Source: JACZYA01 sp965247455 (GTDB taxonomy: Bacteria; Acidobacteriota; Terriglobia; Acidiferrales; 2-02-FULL-67-57). Taken from it: a stretch of 64,000 nt of DNA. Shown piece after piece: positions 37,675 through 45,937 of the stretch. A model generated the notes under the pieces. That model made no database searches and was not told where the DNA came from. It saw nothing but the letters and a program-made list of their open reading frames with translations. Where the stretch lies: contig CBDFHE010000016.1 of assembly GCA_965247455.1 (NCBI GenBank), positions 283,787-347,786 of the forward strand. Direction: 5' to 3'. The translations under genes were made by a program, and so were the position numbers. The number at the start of each line of letters is the position of its first letter. Within the stretch, counting starts at the first letter, position 1.

Positions 37675-39067
37675 ACAAGACCGCCTTCGGTTCGCCCGTC
37701 ACCTCCGTGTCTTCCTTCAACACCGGCGTGGTGTAAGTGAGCGAGTAGGCTTCGTCGTGCCGCTGGTCAATGGGCATGGCCCACGGCAAGATGCCCCCGC
37801 CCCAGTAGATGCCGGACGTGATCCCCACGGCGGGGTGATAGGTGTAGGTGTCGCGCTCCTCCTGGGCCGAGGCGGAGAGCCCCTGGCTCAGCCTCCCACC
37901 GGAATGAAAATGCATGGCCTTGTATTGAGTCCGGGCCAGGGGCCATTCGTTTTCATAGCGGAAAAACCCGGCGTCCTCGTCGTACATGCGGGGGTGGGGC
38001 TCCTTGTAGGTCCTGACGAACAGGGTAATCGGCGGCTCTTCCAGCACCCCGGTGTCGATCCCCTTCAACCACCGATCAAACCACTTCAGAAATTCCACCC
38101 GCCCGTCGATCCGGGGGCCAGGCAAGGCATTCTCGGGCCAAGAGTGCCCCCAGGGACCGATGAGGGCCCGCTTGGGAACCTCCACCTTGGAGAACGCCCG
38201 TAGCCCCGGGGTTGGGTATGGATCAACCCAGCCGCTGTAGACCATCGTGGGAACCGTGACCCGGTCGTAGTCCGGGTCCAGGGAGCGATCCCGCCAGTAG
38301 GGCCCGTGGACCGGATGGGTAATGTACCCGAGGCCCCAGGGCCGGTTGTTCTCCAGGTGTTCCCTCCAAATCTCAGACCATTTCTGACCAACCACTTCGA
38401 TATCGGGGGGCGAAAAGTTGTAGGCCGTCATAATCGACGAGTAGCTGTCGAACATGTACGGGCGCAGCGCGCCCCCCGGATAGGTCCAATCGAGATAGAC
38501 ATCCGTGTTCGCCGAGCCCACCAGCATCGCCTTCAGGTGCGGAGGCTGCTGCTTGGCCACCTGCCACTGCACCACTCCCCTGTAGGACATCCCCCACAGC
38601 CCCACCTTTCCACTGCACCAGGGCTGAGCGGCAATCCACTCGACCATCTCGTAAGCATCTCTTCTTTCGTCGTCGGCGTAGATGTCCTGGCTCGATCCTG
38701 CCGAGTTGCCTGTCCCGCGCACGTCGTAATCGATTACCGCATAGCCCCGCTCGGCAAAGTAACTGGAGCCATGCAGGTAGTGGTCATACTCCCGCTCCGA
38801 CGGCACCGATGATTTCAATCTCATCAACAGGCGGTACGGGCTGTAGCTCATGATGGCCGGGAATCTACCTTCGGCATCGGGCCGGGTAATCCGGGCCGCC
38901 ACCTCCACCCCATCCCGCATGCGGACCCGCACAAACTCAACCTTCACCTTGTATTGGGCTTCATATCCATAGTACTGCGAGGAAGAAGCTTGACCATAGC
39001 CGGGTGGGAGATGAACAGCCAGAATCATGGCCGCAACCAAGACGGAACGCAGAAGGCTTTGACTCAT
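37675..39067 (-). pseudogene. CocE/NonD family hydrolase, N-terminal and catalytic part (cut by IS1380 copy 2)
   Basis: A signal peptide (MSQSLLRSVLVAAMILAVHL, cleaved near GYGQA) precedes an alpha/beta-hydrolase: nucleophile elbow GLWGMSYRGVVQW, catalytic Asp in SGWVDPYPTPG, His in GPWGHSWPEN. The family includes cocaine esterase, glutaryl-acylases and X-Pro dipeptidyl peptidases. Removing copy 2 joins GEPKAVL to YVSSSAD in frame, giving an ancestral protein of about 710 residues. Exported peptide or ester hydrolysis is the likely former role. A start at the IS boundary could still give an N-terminal product with an intact catalytic triad but no jelly-roll domain. Confidence 0.88.
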
Positions 39068-39237
39068 TTCTTGTCCTCCTCACTACTTTTCAGCGGGTCT
39101 AGCGTAGCCTGAAAAACTGCCCTTGGAATTACAAGCGAGTAGGGCATTTCACTGGGAATTTCCGTTTTCAACTCTGCCTTCGCTAACAATCGTACACAGG
39201 CCGCCCTTACATTTCAAGCTCAGATCGCCATGGCCGC

Positions 39238-39266
39238 GATTGGGGGGAATCCCGCAGGCAAGTCAA
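39238..39266 (-). promoter_or_regulatory. Promoter-like dispersed repeat, copy B
   Basis: On the minus strand: TTGACT, a spacer beginning TGCCTGCGGG, and a poor -10 (CCAATC) 17 bp away. It faces the CocE gene 170 bp downstream and follows a gene-end remnant at 39277-39317, the same order as in copies A and E. Confidence 0.5.
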
Positions 39267-39276
39267 CGCGAAGGGC

Positions 39277-39317
39277 CTACTCCAGGAAGTTCATGCGGCG
39301 GCAGAGGGATTGGAAGC
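39277..39317 (-). pseudogene. LLRRMNFPE gene-end remnant, copy B
   Basis: Minus strand, variant of the remnant coding (R)FQSLCRRMNFLE-like sequence and ending TAG; CTTCCTGGAGTAG replaces CTTCCCGGAGTAG. Confidence 0.45.
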
Positions 39318-39347
39318 GCGGATCGGAGCGAGAGGAAGGCCTGCTGT

Positions 39348-39530
39348 CTACTTGCAGGCGACGGTGACGATACTGTCCGAACTCTGAATGGGCTGCCCGT
39401 CGAAGGTTTCCCCAGTCAGAGAAGCCTCGGCGTCGCCGCACAGGATGCCTGATTCCTGGGTACGGAAATGGAGCACCAGGTCAAGGTCGCCGTCGCTATC
39501 TACATCCTCAAGGGGGCCAGAAGGTGCTCC
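39348..39530 (-). pseudogene. C-terminal remnant of an exported FG-GAP/calcium-binding repeat protein
   Basis: An open frame of 60 codons ending in TAG reads LEDVDSDGDLDLVLHFRTQE and then GDAEASLTGETFDGQPI and SDSIVTVACK. The DxDxDGDxD loop and the LVLHFRTQ continuation match the ends of secreted FG-GAP or dockerin-like proteins. No start or signal peptide is present, so only the last part of the gene survives. Confidence 0.6.
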
Positions 39531-39587
39531 CCTCTCCGTTGAAGGGCCACAAAGGTCGAGGAGGCCGGACGAAGAGGAAAAGCTCGT

Positions 39588-40145
39588 TCATGGCGTCGAC
39601 GGAGCCGGTGTCCGGCGGAAGATGTGCAGGATTGCCGGCGGCAGCAGCACCAGGTTGGCGACCACCAGTGCCGCGTACACCACAAGGCCGGCGAGGCCAG
39701 CCCACGCCAGCACCGTGCCGGTGCGAACCCCACCGGCCTGAACGGCGATTTGGAGGGCGCCTAGACCGCCCAGCAACCAGAAAATATAGGCCCGGAGATT
39801 TTCGCGGCGGGCCCTGCTCCAGATATTGAGACGCGCGGCAGGGTTGAGCATGAGGTAGTACACTAGCCCGAAGGCGAATAGCTGGCCAGTCAGCGTGCGA
39901 ATCATTCCGTTCTGCGGAACCAGGTGGTAGCCGAAGGGAACCATCAGCAATAGCAACAGCCCGTGGATCCAGAGAACCAACGAAGTTGGCCGCGGCCGGA
40001 ACAGCGCGTAGAGCACCAAGGCGAAGACACAACCCACATAGAGGCCGGTGCAGCGCTGGCAGAAGGGCAGAACCTCTCCTCCGGGCGCCCACAGGTGGTT
40101 GCTGCCGCAGACGTAAGAAAAAACCTGGTCGAGGACTGTCAGCAG
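39588..40145 (-). CDS. DUF2085-like membrane protein, possible non-ATG start
   Basis: About 185 residues. The N-terminal part (DQVFSYVCGSNHLWAPGGEV then LPFCQRCTGLYVG) carries the Cys motif typical of DUF2085 proteins, followed by five hydrophobic helices. There is no ATG: the best start is CTG at 40145, placed six bases behind GAGGAGG, which is also the end of the upstream lipoprotein gene (Asp-Glu-Glu-Glu-stop). GTG at 40037 would delete the Cys motif. Translation is probably coupled to the upstream gene. The function of the family is unknown. Confidence 0.65.
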   Translation of the reverse strand: MLTVLDQVFSYVCGSNHLWAPGGEVLPFCQRCTGLYVGCVFALVLYALFRPRPTSLVLWIHGLLLLLMVPFGYHLVPQNGMIRTLTGQLFAFGLVYYLMLNPAARLNIWSRARRENLRAYIFWLLGGLGALQIAVQAGGVRTGTVLAWAGLAGLVVYAALVVANLVLLPPAILHIFRRTPAPSTP

Positions 40146-40146
40146 T

Positions 40147-41334
40147 CTATTCCTCCTCGTCAGACGCGCTGGACTTTTGCGGCGGCGGCAGCGGCACCTT
40201 CGTCACCTTTCGCTCAGGGTCCTGCACGTCCACTAGATAAAGGGCACGGTTCTCTATGGGGATAACTTTCTCTTCGAAAAGAGCGGTTGCTGCGGCGATC
40301 ATTGCTCCGTCGGGCGATAGGGCAATCTGAGGTCTTGGTATGTCTTCCTTGTCGCTAATATCGCCTTGGAGGCGCACTATCGGAACCAGCCGCGCGGGGC
40401 CTCCCTCAGCGGGGATTTCGCCTAAGGAGAACTGCAAAATATCTTCCTTGTCAGTGGGAGTCATAACGCTGGCGTAGAGGGTCTTCCCGTCCGGTGACCA
40501 CTGAAGATTCCCCAACCGGTACTGTTCGGCAGGAAGTTCCGGCGCCACCACCTTCTGCAGACCTTCTCGGGTACAGAAAATTACGGCATCTCGCTCCTGG
40601 CCTCCACCGGTCGGGGCAATGAGTGATCCGTCAGGCTTAAAAGCCATGGTCCAGAAGCTGGCGTCCTCCATTCCGTTGGCCTCGAGCTCCTCCTTCCTGA
40701 GCTCGAATAAAGGCTGGAAGGTCAGGGCGTCGGGGTCCAATTCGCCAATCTCATAACCGCCACCCTCGGAACCTTCACCTTCTTCCGAATCCTCCTCCGG
40801 CTCGGCCATCTCTCTTGCATAGAGGACACCACCATTCCTGCCGATCAGAGCACTCCTCCTCTGCTTCTCCGATTCTTGAGCTTTTACCTCACCGGTCTCG
40901 AGGTCCAGCCTGAAAACACCTTTGCCGCCAAAATACAGATTTCCAGCCACTTCAGGAATGGGGATCGGAGAAAATTCTACCTCCCCAGGCAAGGTGAAAT
41001 GCCGCGCCGGTTTTTCGGATTCGATGGGGAGAAGAAGAAGTTCATCCTTCTCAACCCATGCGATCGCCCGTGCGCCGTCGCTCTCCCACTGCACCAGTAT
41101 TAGCTCACCGTCTCTACTACTACTCGCGTCCGACCGTACGAAGATCGATCTCGTTTCACCTGTGTTTCTGTCGTAGAGAGCGACGCCGGCCTCGTCTGCC
41201 TCTGGATTGTAGTAGGAGAACAGAACCTTTGAACTGTCGGGGCTCCAGGAAGCCCGGCAGGCCAGAATGTAGGCCATCCAGGCCAGCAGGCCGACGATCC
41301 CCAGCATAACCTTCAGGCCGTTTCTCTCCTTCAT
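40147..41334 (-). CDS. Lipoprotein-like beta-propeller protein (TolB/WD40-like), intact paralogue
   Basis: A 395-residue protein with an N-terminal hydrophobic segment ending in YILAC, a possible weak lipobox, so likely membrane anchored outside the cytoplasm. Propeller-like strands include SWSPDSSKVLFSYYNPEADE, LQWSPDGKTLYASVM and IALSPDGAMIAAA, spaced as in TolB/WD40 PD40 repeats. It ends in an acidic tail. Partner and function are unknown. It is one half of a 1,260-bp tandem duplication. Confidence 0.72.
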   Translation of the reverse strand: MKERNGLKVMLGIVGLLAWMAYILACRASWSPDSSKVLFSYYNPEADEAGVALYDRNTGETRSIFVRSDASSSRDGELILVQWESDGARAIAWVEKDELLLLPIESEKPARHFTLPGEVEFSPIPIPEVAGNLYFGGKGVFRLDLETGEVKAQESEKQRRSALIGRNGGVLYAREMAEPEEDSEEGEGSEGGGYEIGELDPDALTFQPLFELRKEELEANGMEDASFWTMAFKPDGSLIAPTGGGQERDAVIFCTREGLQKVVAPELPAEQYRLGNLQWSPDGKTLYASVMTPTDKEDILQFSLGEIPAEGGPARLVPIVRLQGDISDKEDIPRPQIALSPDGAMIAAATALFEEKVIPIENRALYLVDVQDPERKVTKVPLPPPQKSSASDEEE

Positions 41335-41406
41335 GGCACCACTCCTTTTTCACCATGGTTGCTGCCGCAGACGTAAGAAAAAACCTGGTCGAGGACTGTC
41401 AGCAGT

Positions 41407-42601
41407 CTATTCCTCCTCGTCGGACGCGCCGGCCTTCTGCGGCGGCAGCAGCGGCACCTTCGTCACCGTTCGCTCAGGGTCCTGCACGTCCACTAGATAA
41501 AGGGCACGGTCTTCCCTATCAATGAACTTTTCGTCGAGGTGTCCGGTCGTCGTGGCGATGGTCGTGCCATCGGGCGACAGAGCAATCTGAAGACTGAGAA
41601 TGGGGTCGTTATCTTCATCAGGAAAATCAGCCTGGATGAGGGTAACCGGAAGGAGGCGTGCGGGTCCGCCGCCAATAGGAATCTCCCCCACCGAGTACTG
41701 TGTGACATCTTCCTCTTCGGTGGGAGTCAATACGGCGGCGTAGATTGTCTTTCCATCTGGTGACCACTGGAGATTCCCCAACCTATACTGCCCGGCGGGG
41801 AACTCCGGCGTTACCGCAGTTTGGAAGCCAGCCCTCGTACACAGAAGGATCAAATCCCTGTCCTCCCCTTTAGCGGGCATTGCGATGCGAGACCCGTCCG
41901 GTTCGACGGCCATGAGACCGGGGAAGAATATCTCTGCGCCCCGGGCCTTGAGGAGATCAACTCCGAGCTCGAAAAGAGGCTGGAAGGTCAGGGCGTCGGG
42001 GTCCAACTCGCCAAATTCATAACCGCCACTCTCCGAATCCTCCTCGGCCGATTCCTCCTCCGGCTCGGCCATCTCCCTTGCATAGAGGACACCACCATTC
42101 CCGCCGACCAGAACAATCTCCATCCCCTCCTTCAATTTTCGCCCTTTTCCCTCACCGGTCTCGAGGTCCAGCCTGAAAACACCTTTGCCGCCAAAATACA
42201 GATTCCCAGTTACTTCAGGAAATGGTACGACAGATAAATCTCCCTGGTCGGGCAAAGTGAAATACCGCGCCGGTTTCGTGGGCTCAACGGGCAGGAGGAG
42301 AATCTGTTCCTTCTTGACCTGTAGGATCGCGCGTGCTCCATCGCCTTCCCACTGAACCGGTGTCAACGTGTCGCCGCTTCGCCTCGATCGCACAAAGATC
42401 GATCTCGTTTCACCTGTATTTCTATCGTAGAGAGCGACGCCGGCTTCGTCTGCCTCGGGATTGTAGTAGGGAAACAGGACCTTTGAACTTGTCGGAGCTC
42501 CAGGAAGCCCGGCAGGCCAGAATGTAGGCCATCCAGGCCAGCAGGCCGACGATCCCCAGCATAACCTTCAGACCGTTTCTCTCCAAAATGTAGGTTGGCA
42601 T
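41407..42601 (-). pseudogene. Second lipoprotein-like propeller paralogue, frameshifted
   Basis: Starts MPTYILERNGLKVMLGIVGL and keeps the YILAC segment and most propeller strands (LQWSPDGKTIYAAVL, IALSPDGTTIATT). One extra A near 42493 (GACAAGTTC against GACAGTTC in the paralogue) shifts the frame after CRASWSSDK; the downstream frame resumes at RSRRSGDTLTPVQW. Divergence from the intact copy is spread along the gene, so the duplication is old and the frameshift may be recent or an error. Confidence 0.8.
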
Positions 42602-42676
42602 TCCTTCCCCCAATTCGCTGGCTATTTGTAGGAATACTGCGCCAACAGTAGAGGGGTGTCAAGGTAGAAGGCCACG

Positions 42677-42868
42677 CTACCCCTGCATCTTCGCCCTGAT
42701 CTCTTCAGCCACTCGCTGCAAGTGCTTCAGCCTATCGCGTAGGGCCGTCAGACCGGGGTTGGCCCGCTCGAACAGGTCAACGTCATCATCCGACTGCTGC
42801 TGCTCTAGCTGCTGAATCTCTTCCTCGGTCTGGCTATCTCCCGCTGAATGCGTTCCAGCTGGAGACAT
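42677..42868 (-). CDS. Short coiled-coil hypothetical protein
   Basis: A 63-residue acidic protein predicted to be mostly helical (QTEEEIQQLEQQQSDDDVDL, then LRDRLKHLQRVAEEIRAKMQ). No ribosome-binding site or known family is visible. It may not be expressed. Confidence 0.35.
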   Translation of the reverse strand: MSPAGTHSAGDSQTEEEIQQLEQQQSDDDVDLFERANPGLTALRDRLKHLQRVAEEIRAKMQG

Positions 42869-42924
42869 AGAGAGCGACGGCGGGCAGTGGGGGAGAGCTT
42901 GGACATGGGGGCATTGAAGCGCCT

Positions 42925-42948
42925 ACTCCGGGAAGTTCAGGCGGCGTA
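42925..42948 (-). pseudogene. LLRRMNFPE gene-end remnant, copy C (short)
   Basis: Only the last bases of the remnant remain on the minus strand (CTTCCCGGAGTAG preceded by CGCCGCCTGAA), 15 bp before the SnoaL-like gene's 3' end. Confidence 0.4.
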
Positions 42949-42962
42949 GCCGTTGAGTGCCA

Positions 42963-43445
42963 CTATTCCGTGGCAGGAGTCGCTGGTAGGTCTGAGTTCC
43001 AGATGTCGGCTACAATCTTCCAGGCGCCGTCCGGCTGTTTCTTCAAGACCGTCACCCACTTGCCGCGATCGGTGATTGGGTTACCCTCGGGATCGTTCCT
43101 TGTGTCCTCGTAGGTGCCCACTGAGTAAGTCAGGTCGCCCGAGCTGGAGATTTCTACCTTGGTGGTTTGTAGACTACTCGTACCGCTTGGACTCTCAACC
43201 ATCTGGGACCACACGGTGCGAATCGCTTCTTTGCCGGTGACCGAAGGAGCATTGGGTGGGAACAGTGAGGCATCATCAGTGTACAAGGAAACCAGCCGCT
43301 CCACGTCCTTTGCGTTCGCTGCATTCTCCCACTCGACAGCCGTCCCGCGGATGGCTGCTTCATCGGCTTCAACGTCTGCTGTCGGAGCACATCCGCCAGT
43401 CGCAAACACCAGCAAAGCTACTGAAAAGAGTCTTATCCTTCGCAT
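42963..43445 (-). CDS. SnoaL/DUF4440-like lipoprotein
   Basis: A 160-residue protein with GGAGGG ahead of the ATG and a lipobox ATGGC after a 14-residue hydrophobic core. Residues 28-150 match the DUF4440/SnoaL fold: AIRGTAVEWENAANAKDVER, LYTDDASLFPPNAP, and GKWVTVLKKQPDGAWKIVAD. These are small cone-shaped domains with many unrelated roles; the ligand cannot be inferred. Confidence 0.8.
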   Translation of the reverse strand: MRRIRLFSVALLVFATGGCAPTADVEADEAAIRGTAVEWENAANAKDVERLVSLYTDDASLFPPNAPSVTGKEAIRTVWSQMVESPSGTSSLQTTKVEISSSGDLTYSVGTYEDTRNDPEGNPITDRGKWVTVLKKQPDGAWKIVADIWNSDLPATPATE

Positions 43446-43552
43446 AGTGACCCTCCTAGATTGTCATCAGAGTGAACCGAAAGGAGCCCCAACTGCGAGA
43501 CCATCCTACTCCTGCCAGTTGGAAGGTGTCAACGAGAACTCTAGGGACTAGC

Positions 43553-43612
43553 CTACTCCGGGAAGTTCAGGCCTGCCTGCGGCAGGCAGGCGGCGGCGGA
43601 GGGATTGGAAGC
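43553..43612 (-). pseudogene. LLRRMNFPE gene-end remnant, copy D, with 21-bp palindrome inserted
   Basis: Minus strand. The remnant is interrupted at 43571-43591 by a palindrome with arms GCCTGCCTGC and GCAGGCAGGC around G. Copy E at 54 kb carries a closely related insert at the same position of the remnant. Confidence 0.5.
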
Positions 43613-43620
43613 CTTGAAAA

Positions 43621-43716
43621 AACCGCTTCCTCAGCAATCCCCCGCCCGGCCGCTACAAGAATGACCTGCTGTTCGCCACCGGCGTGCATCTCACCTTCAG
43701 CGCGCCACGCCGCTGA
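43621..43716 (+). pseudogene. C-terminal remnant of an outer-membrane beta-barrel protein
   Basis: Thirty-one codons then TGA: NRFLSNPPPGRYKNDLLFAT and GVHLTFSAPRR. The alternation and the final aromatic strand fit the last beta strand of an outer-membrane protein. No upstream coding sequence remains in frame. Confidence 0.5.
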
Positions 43717-43730
43717 CGCGCGCCAGCCGC

Positions 43731-45740
43731 TCAGCGTTTGACCCGCTGGAACACGGCTTGGTTGCGCTCGTCGGCCGCGACCTGGCGGAAAAACTCTTTG
43801 AGCTCCGCCAACCACTCGGTGGGCACCTGCACGTCCTTGATGACGTAGTTCCGCCGATAGCGCAAGGTGTTCCCCTCGACTTCCGTCTGGCTGTGATACT
43901 CGACAAAATCGTTCACCAGATCTACCGGGGGCGGCAGCTCATCCACCCGGTAGCCAGCGGGCAGGGTAATTTCCACGATGTCGCTTTGTGTTGAGGTGGA
44001 AGCAAACTCCACCGGATACTTGCGCTCTTTCTCTTCCAGCAGGTCTATGGCTTTCTGCCCTAGCACCCGGGGCCGTACCAGCAGCAGGTTGGCGACCTTC
44101 TTGGCGTATTGGTCGGCCACGAACCGGTAGTGCAAGACCAGGGGCTGGTCGTACTCTTCCAGGTTTTCTACCTGCGACCCTTGCAGCAGGAACCCGCCCA
44201 GGTCATTTACCAGAATCCGTTCCAGGAGCTTCATGCGCTCTCCCGCCGGCACTGCCAGCAAGGCGCCTCGGCGAGAAACCGCGGGCGCTCCCCAACGAAT
44301 CTCCTGCACGGCACCCGACAGGTCCCCGGTCGCCGTCAACACAAATTTCCCCTGTCGCAGCAGCCGGTTGACGTTGGGCGGCATCAACGACAACTCCAGC
44401 AGCTCCCCGCCCTCGTCCGTCACCACCAGTCCCCGGTTGGCCTGCAAACTCGTGGGCAAATAGCCCAGGGGCGTGATGGGATCGGTGGGATCAAAAAAGA
44501 GCAGCCGCCCCAGCTGCTCGTCCTCGCGGATGGCATGGAGATCAGTGGCGGGCACGTCCGGGGGCAAACGCAGGGCCAGGATGGCATGGTTGAAGCTCAG
44601 TGCCGAGGGCGCTGCCGGCTCCACCACGCCGCGCCGGGAATGAATTAGCACATAGTAGGACTCGACGCCGATTTCCCCCAGCATCGTGCTCAGCAGCGTC
44701 GCCTTGTCCTTGCAGTCCCCGTAGCGGTTGGTAAAAACCTCCTGGGCCGCGTGGGGCTGATAGCCCCCAATACCGATTTCAATGGCTACATAGCGGACCT
44801 CCCGCTGCACGAACGCGGCCAACGCCTCGATCTTGTCGAGCAGGCTGGGCGCCGCAGCGGTCAGTTCGCCCACTTTTTGCTGGATCTCCGGGGTAGGGTG
44901 GCGCTTGGCCCGGGCAAGGTCGGCGTACCAGCGGCCTACGTCCCGCCAAGAAGCATGGTTCTTGCCGCGCAGCCCCACCTGGCTGGGAAAGAAGCTCACC
45001 ATCAAGCGACCGGCCACCGCGCGCCAGTGCGGCATCCTCGGTTCCGTCTCCACTGCGGGAATGTCTTCCAGCCCCCACACCCAGCGGTGCTTGCCCCCAG
45101 GCTGCGGTTCCTGCTCGGGGTGGTGCATCCAGTAAGACTCGAACTCCCACTCCGGCGGCAACTCCAGCACGTACCGCGCCCGCCTCACCGGGATGCTCTT
45201 TGCGAACAACCAGGTATCCTGCAGGATAAAGGGGCGGCCCTTCTGCTCGTACTCGTAGCCCACCACATTCCCCGGCTCCGCCGCGGGGATGCGCAGGAAC
45301 TTGTAGCGGGTATCGGTGTAGAGTCCGCCTGAGAAGGGGCTGGTCTCCACCGCCTCCTTCTCCTTGACCTCGTAGGCCTTCTCGCCCGCCGGCAGGCTCC
45401 AGGCTTTCAGGTAGGTCAGGCGGGTTTCTTGATCGAAATAGACCACCACGGTTCCGTAGGAGCGCCCTTCGGGCCGGAGAATTTTGTAGGCGCGCCGGTA
45501 GACGGTCCTGATTTCGCCGTTCTTCTTCACCGTGGTGATCTGCTCATCCAGCAGCACCACCGCCTTGGTCTCCTCCGAATAATCCGGCAGCGATACATGG
45601 GCTAGCGCCCGCAGCCACTTCGGCACTCTTGCACTCACCGGCGCAGTCCACGCCAGAAGTACCGCCGCCACTAGACAGGCAGCGAGACTCCTACTGCCGC
45701 GCTCCGACTGCCACCGCCTGCAACATGACTTGGTCTTCAT
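43731..45740 (-). CDS. DUF3857 and transglutaminase-like exported protein, intact paralogue
   Basis: A 669-residue protein with a signal peptide (LAACLVAAVLLAWTAPVSA). Residues 55-230 form the DUF3857 domain; the transglutaminase-like core follows with catalytic Cys in NRYGDCKDKATLLS, His in SFNHAILAL and Asp in LFFDPTDPITPLG. The C-terminal part is beta-rich. Such proteins are common next to each other in Acidobacteriota and Bacteroidota; the substrate is unknown. Its start overlaps the 3' end of the broken upstream paralogue by 50 bp, so the pair formed an operon. Confidence 0.88.
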   Translation of the reverse strand: MKTKSCCRRWQSERGSRSLAACLVAAVLLAWTAPVSARVPKWLRALAHVSLPDYSEETKAVVLLDEQITTVKKNGEIRTVYRRAYKILRPEGRSYGTVVVYFDQETRLTYLKAWSLPAGEKAYEVKEKEAVETSPFSGGLYTDTRYKFLRIPAAEPGNVVGYEYEQKGRPFILQDTWLFAKSIPVRRARYVLELPPEWEFESYWMHHPEQEPQPGGKHRWVWGLEDIPAVETEPRMPHWRAVAGRLMVSFFPSQVGLRGKNHASWRDVGRWYADLARAKRHPTPEIQQKVGELTAAAPSLLDKIEALAAFVQREVRYVAIEIGIGGYQPHAAQEVFTNRYGDCKDKATLLSTMLGEIGVESYYVLIHSRRGVVEPAAPSALSFNHAILALRLPPDVPATDLHAIREDEQLGRLLFFDPTDPITPLGYLPTSLQANRGLVVTDEGGELLELSLMPPNVNRLLRQGKFVLTATGDLSGAVQEIRWGAPAVSRRGALLAVPAGERMKLLERILVNDLGGFLLQGSQVENLEEYDQPLVLHYRFVADQYAKKVANLLLVRPRVLGQKAIDLLEEKERKYPVEFASTSTQSDIVEITLPAGYRVDELPPPVDLVNDFVEYHSQTEVEGNTLRYRRNYVIKDVQVPTEWLAELKEFFRQVAADERNQAVFQRVKR

Positions 45741-45937
45741 CCCCTGCCCTCACGCTCGAATAAAATCCTCGCAGAGCCACATAGTAACTGACCGGAAAAA
45801 GGAAATACTTCACCTCAAGCTCCCGCCGCAGCCGCAGCGTGCGGCCCTGTGCCTCGCAGTTTATTTCGTAGCGACCGATTTGGTTCCCGGCGAACGTCGG
45901 TGTACTCTTCCGCGCTTCCGGCATGCTCTCCACTTGA
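45691..45937 (-). pseudogene. DUF3857-type paralogue, 3' fragment (beyond IS1380 copy 3)
   Basis: Encodes the last 82 or so residues (VESMPEARKSTPTFAGNQIG to AVAVGARQ). Removing copy 3 joins LPAGYQ to VESMPEA in frame. An outward start inside the IS (46068) is in frame with this fragment. Confidence 0.82.

Larger units (their letters stand above)
40096..42615 (-). repeat. Tandem duplication of the lipoprotein gene (unit 1,260 bp)
   Basis: The unit at 40096-41355 is repeated at 41356-42615. The join is visible because the first bases of the DUF2085 gene (TTGCTGCCGCAGACGTAAG on the plus strand) occur both at 40099 and at 41359, ahead of the second lipoprotein gene's 3' end. The two units have since diverged. 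Confidence 0.85.
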
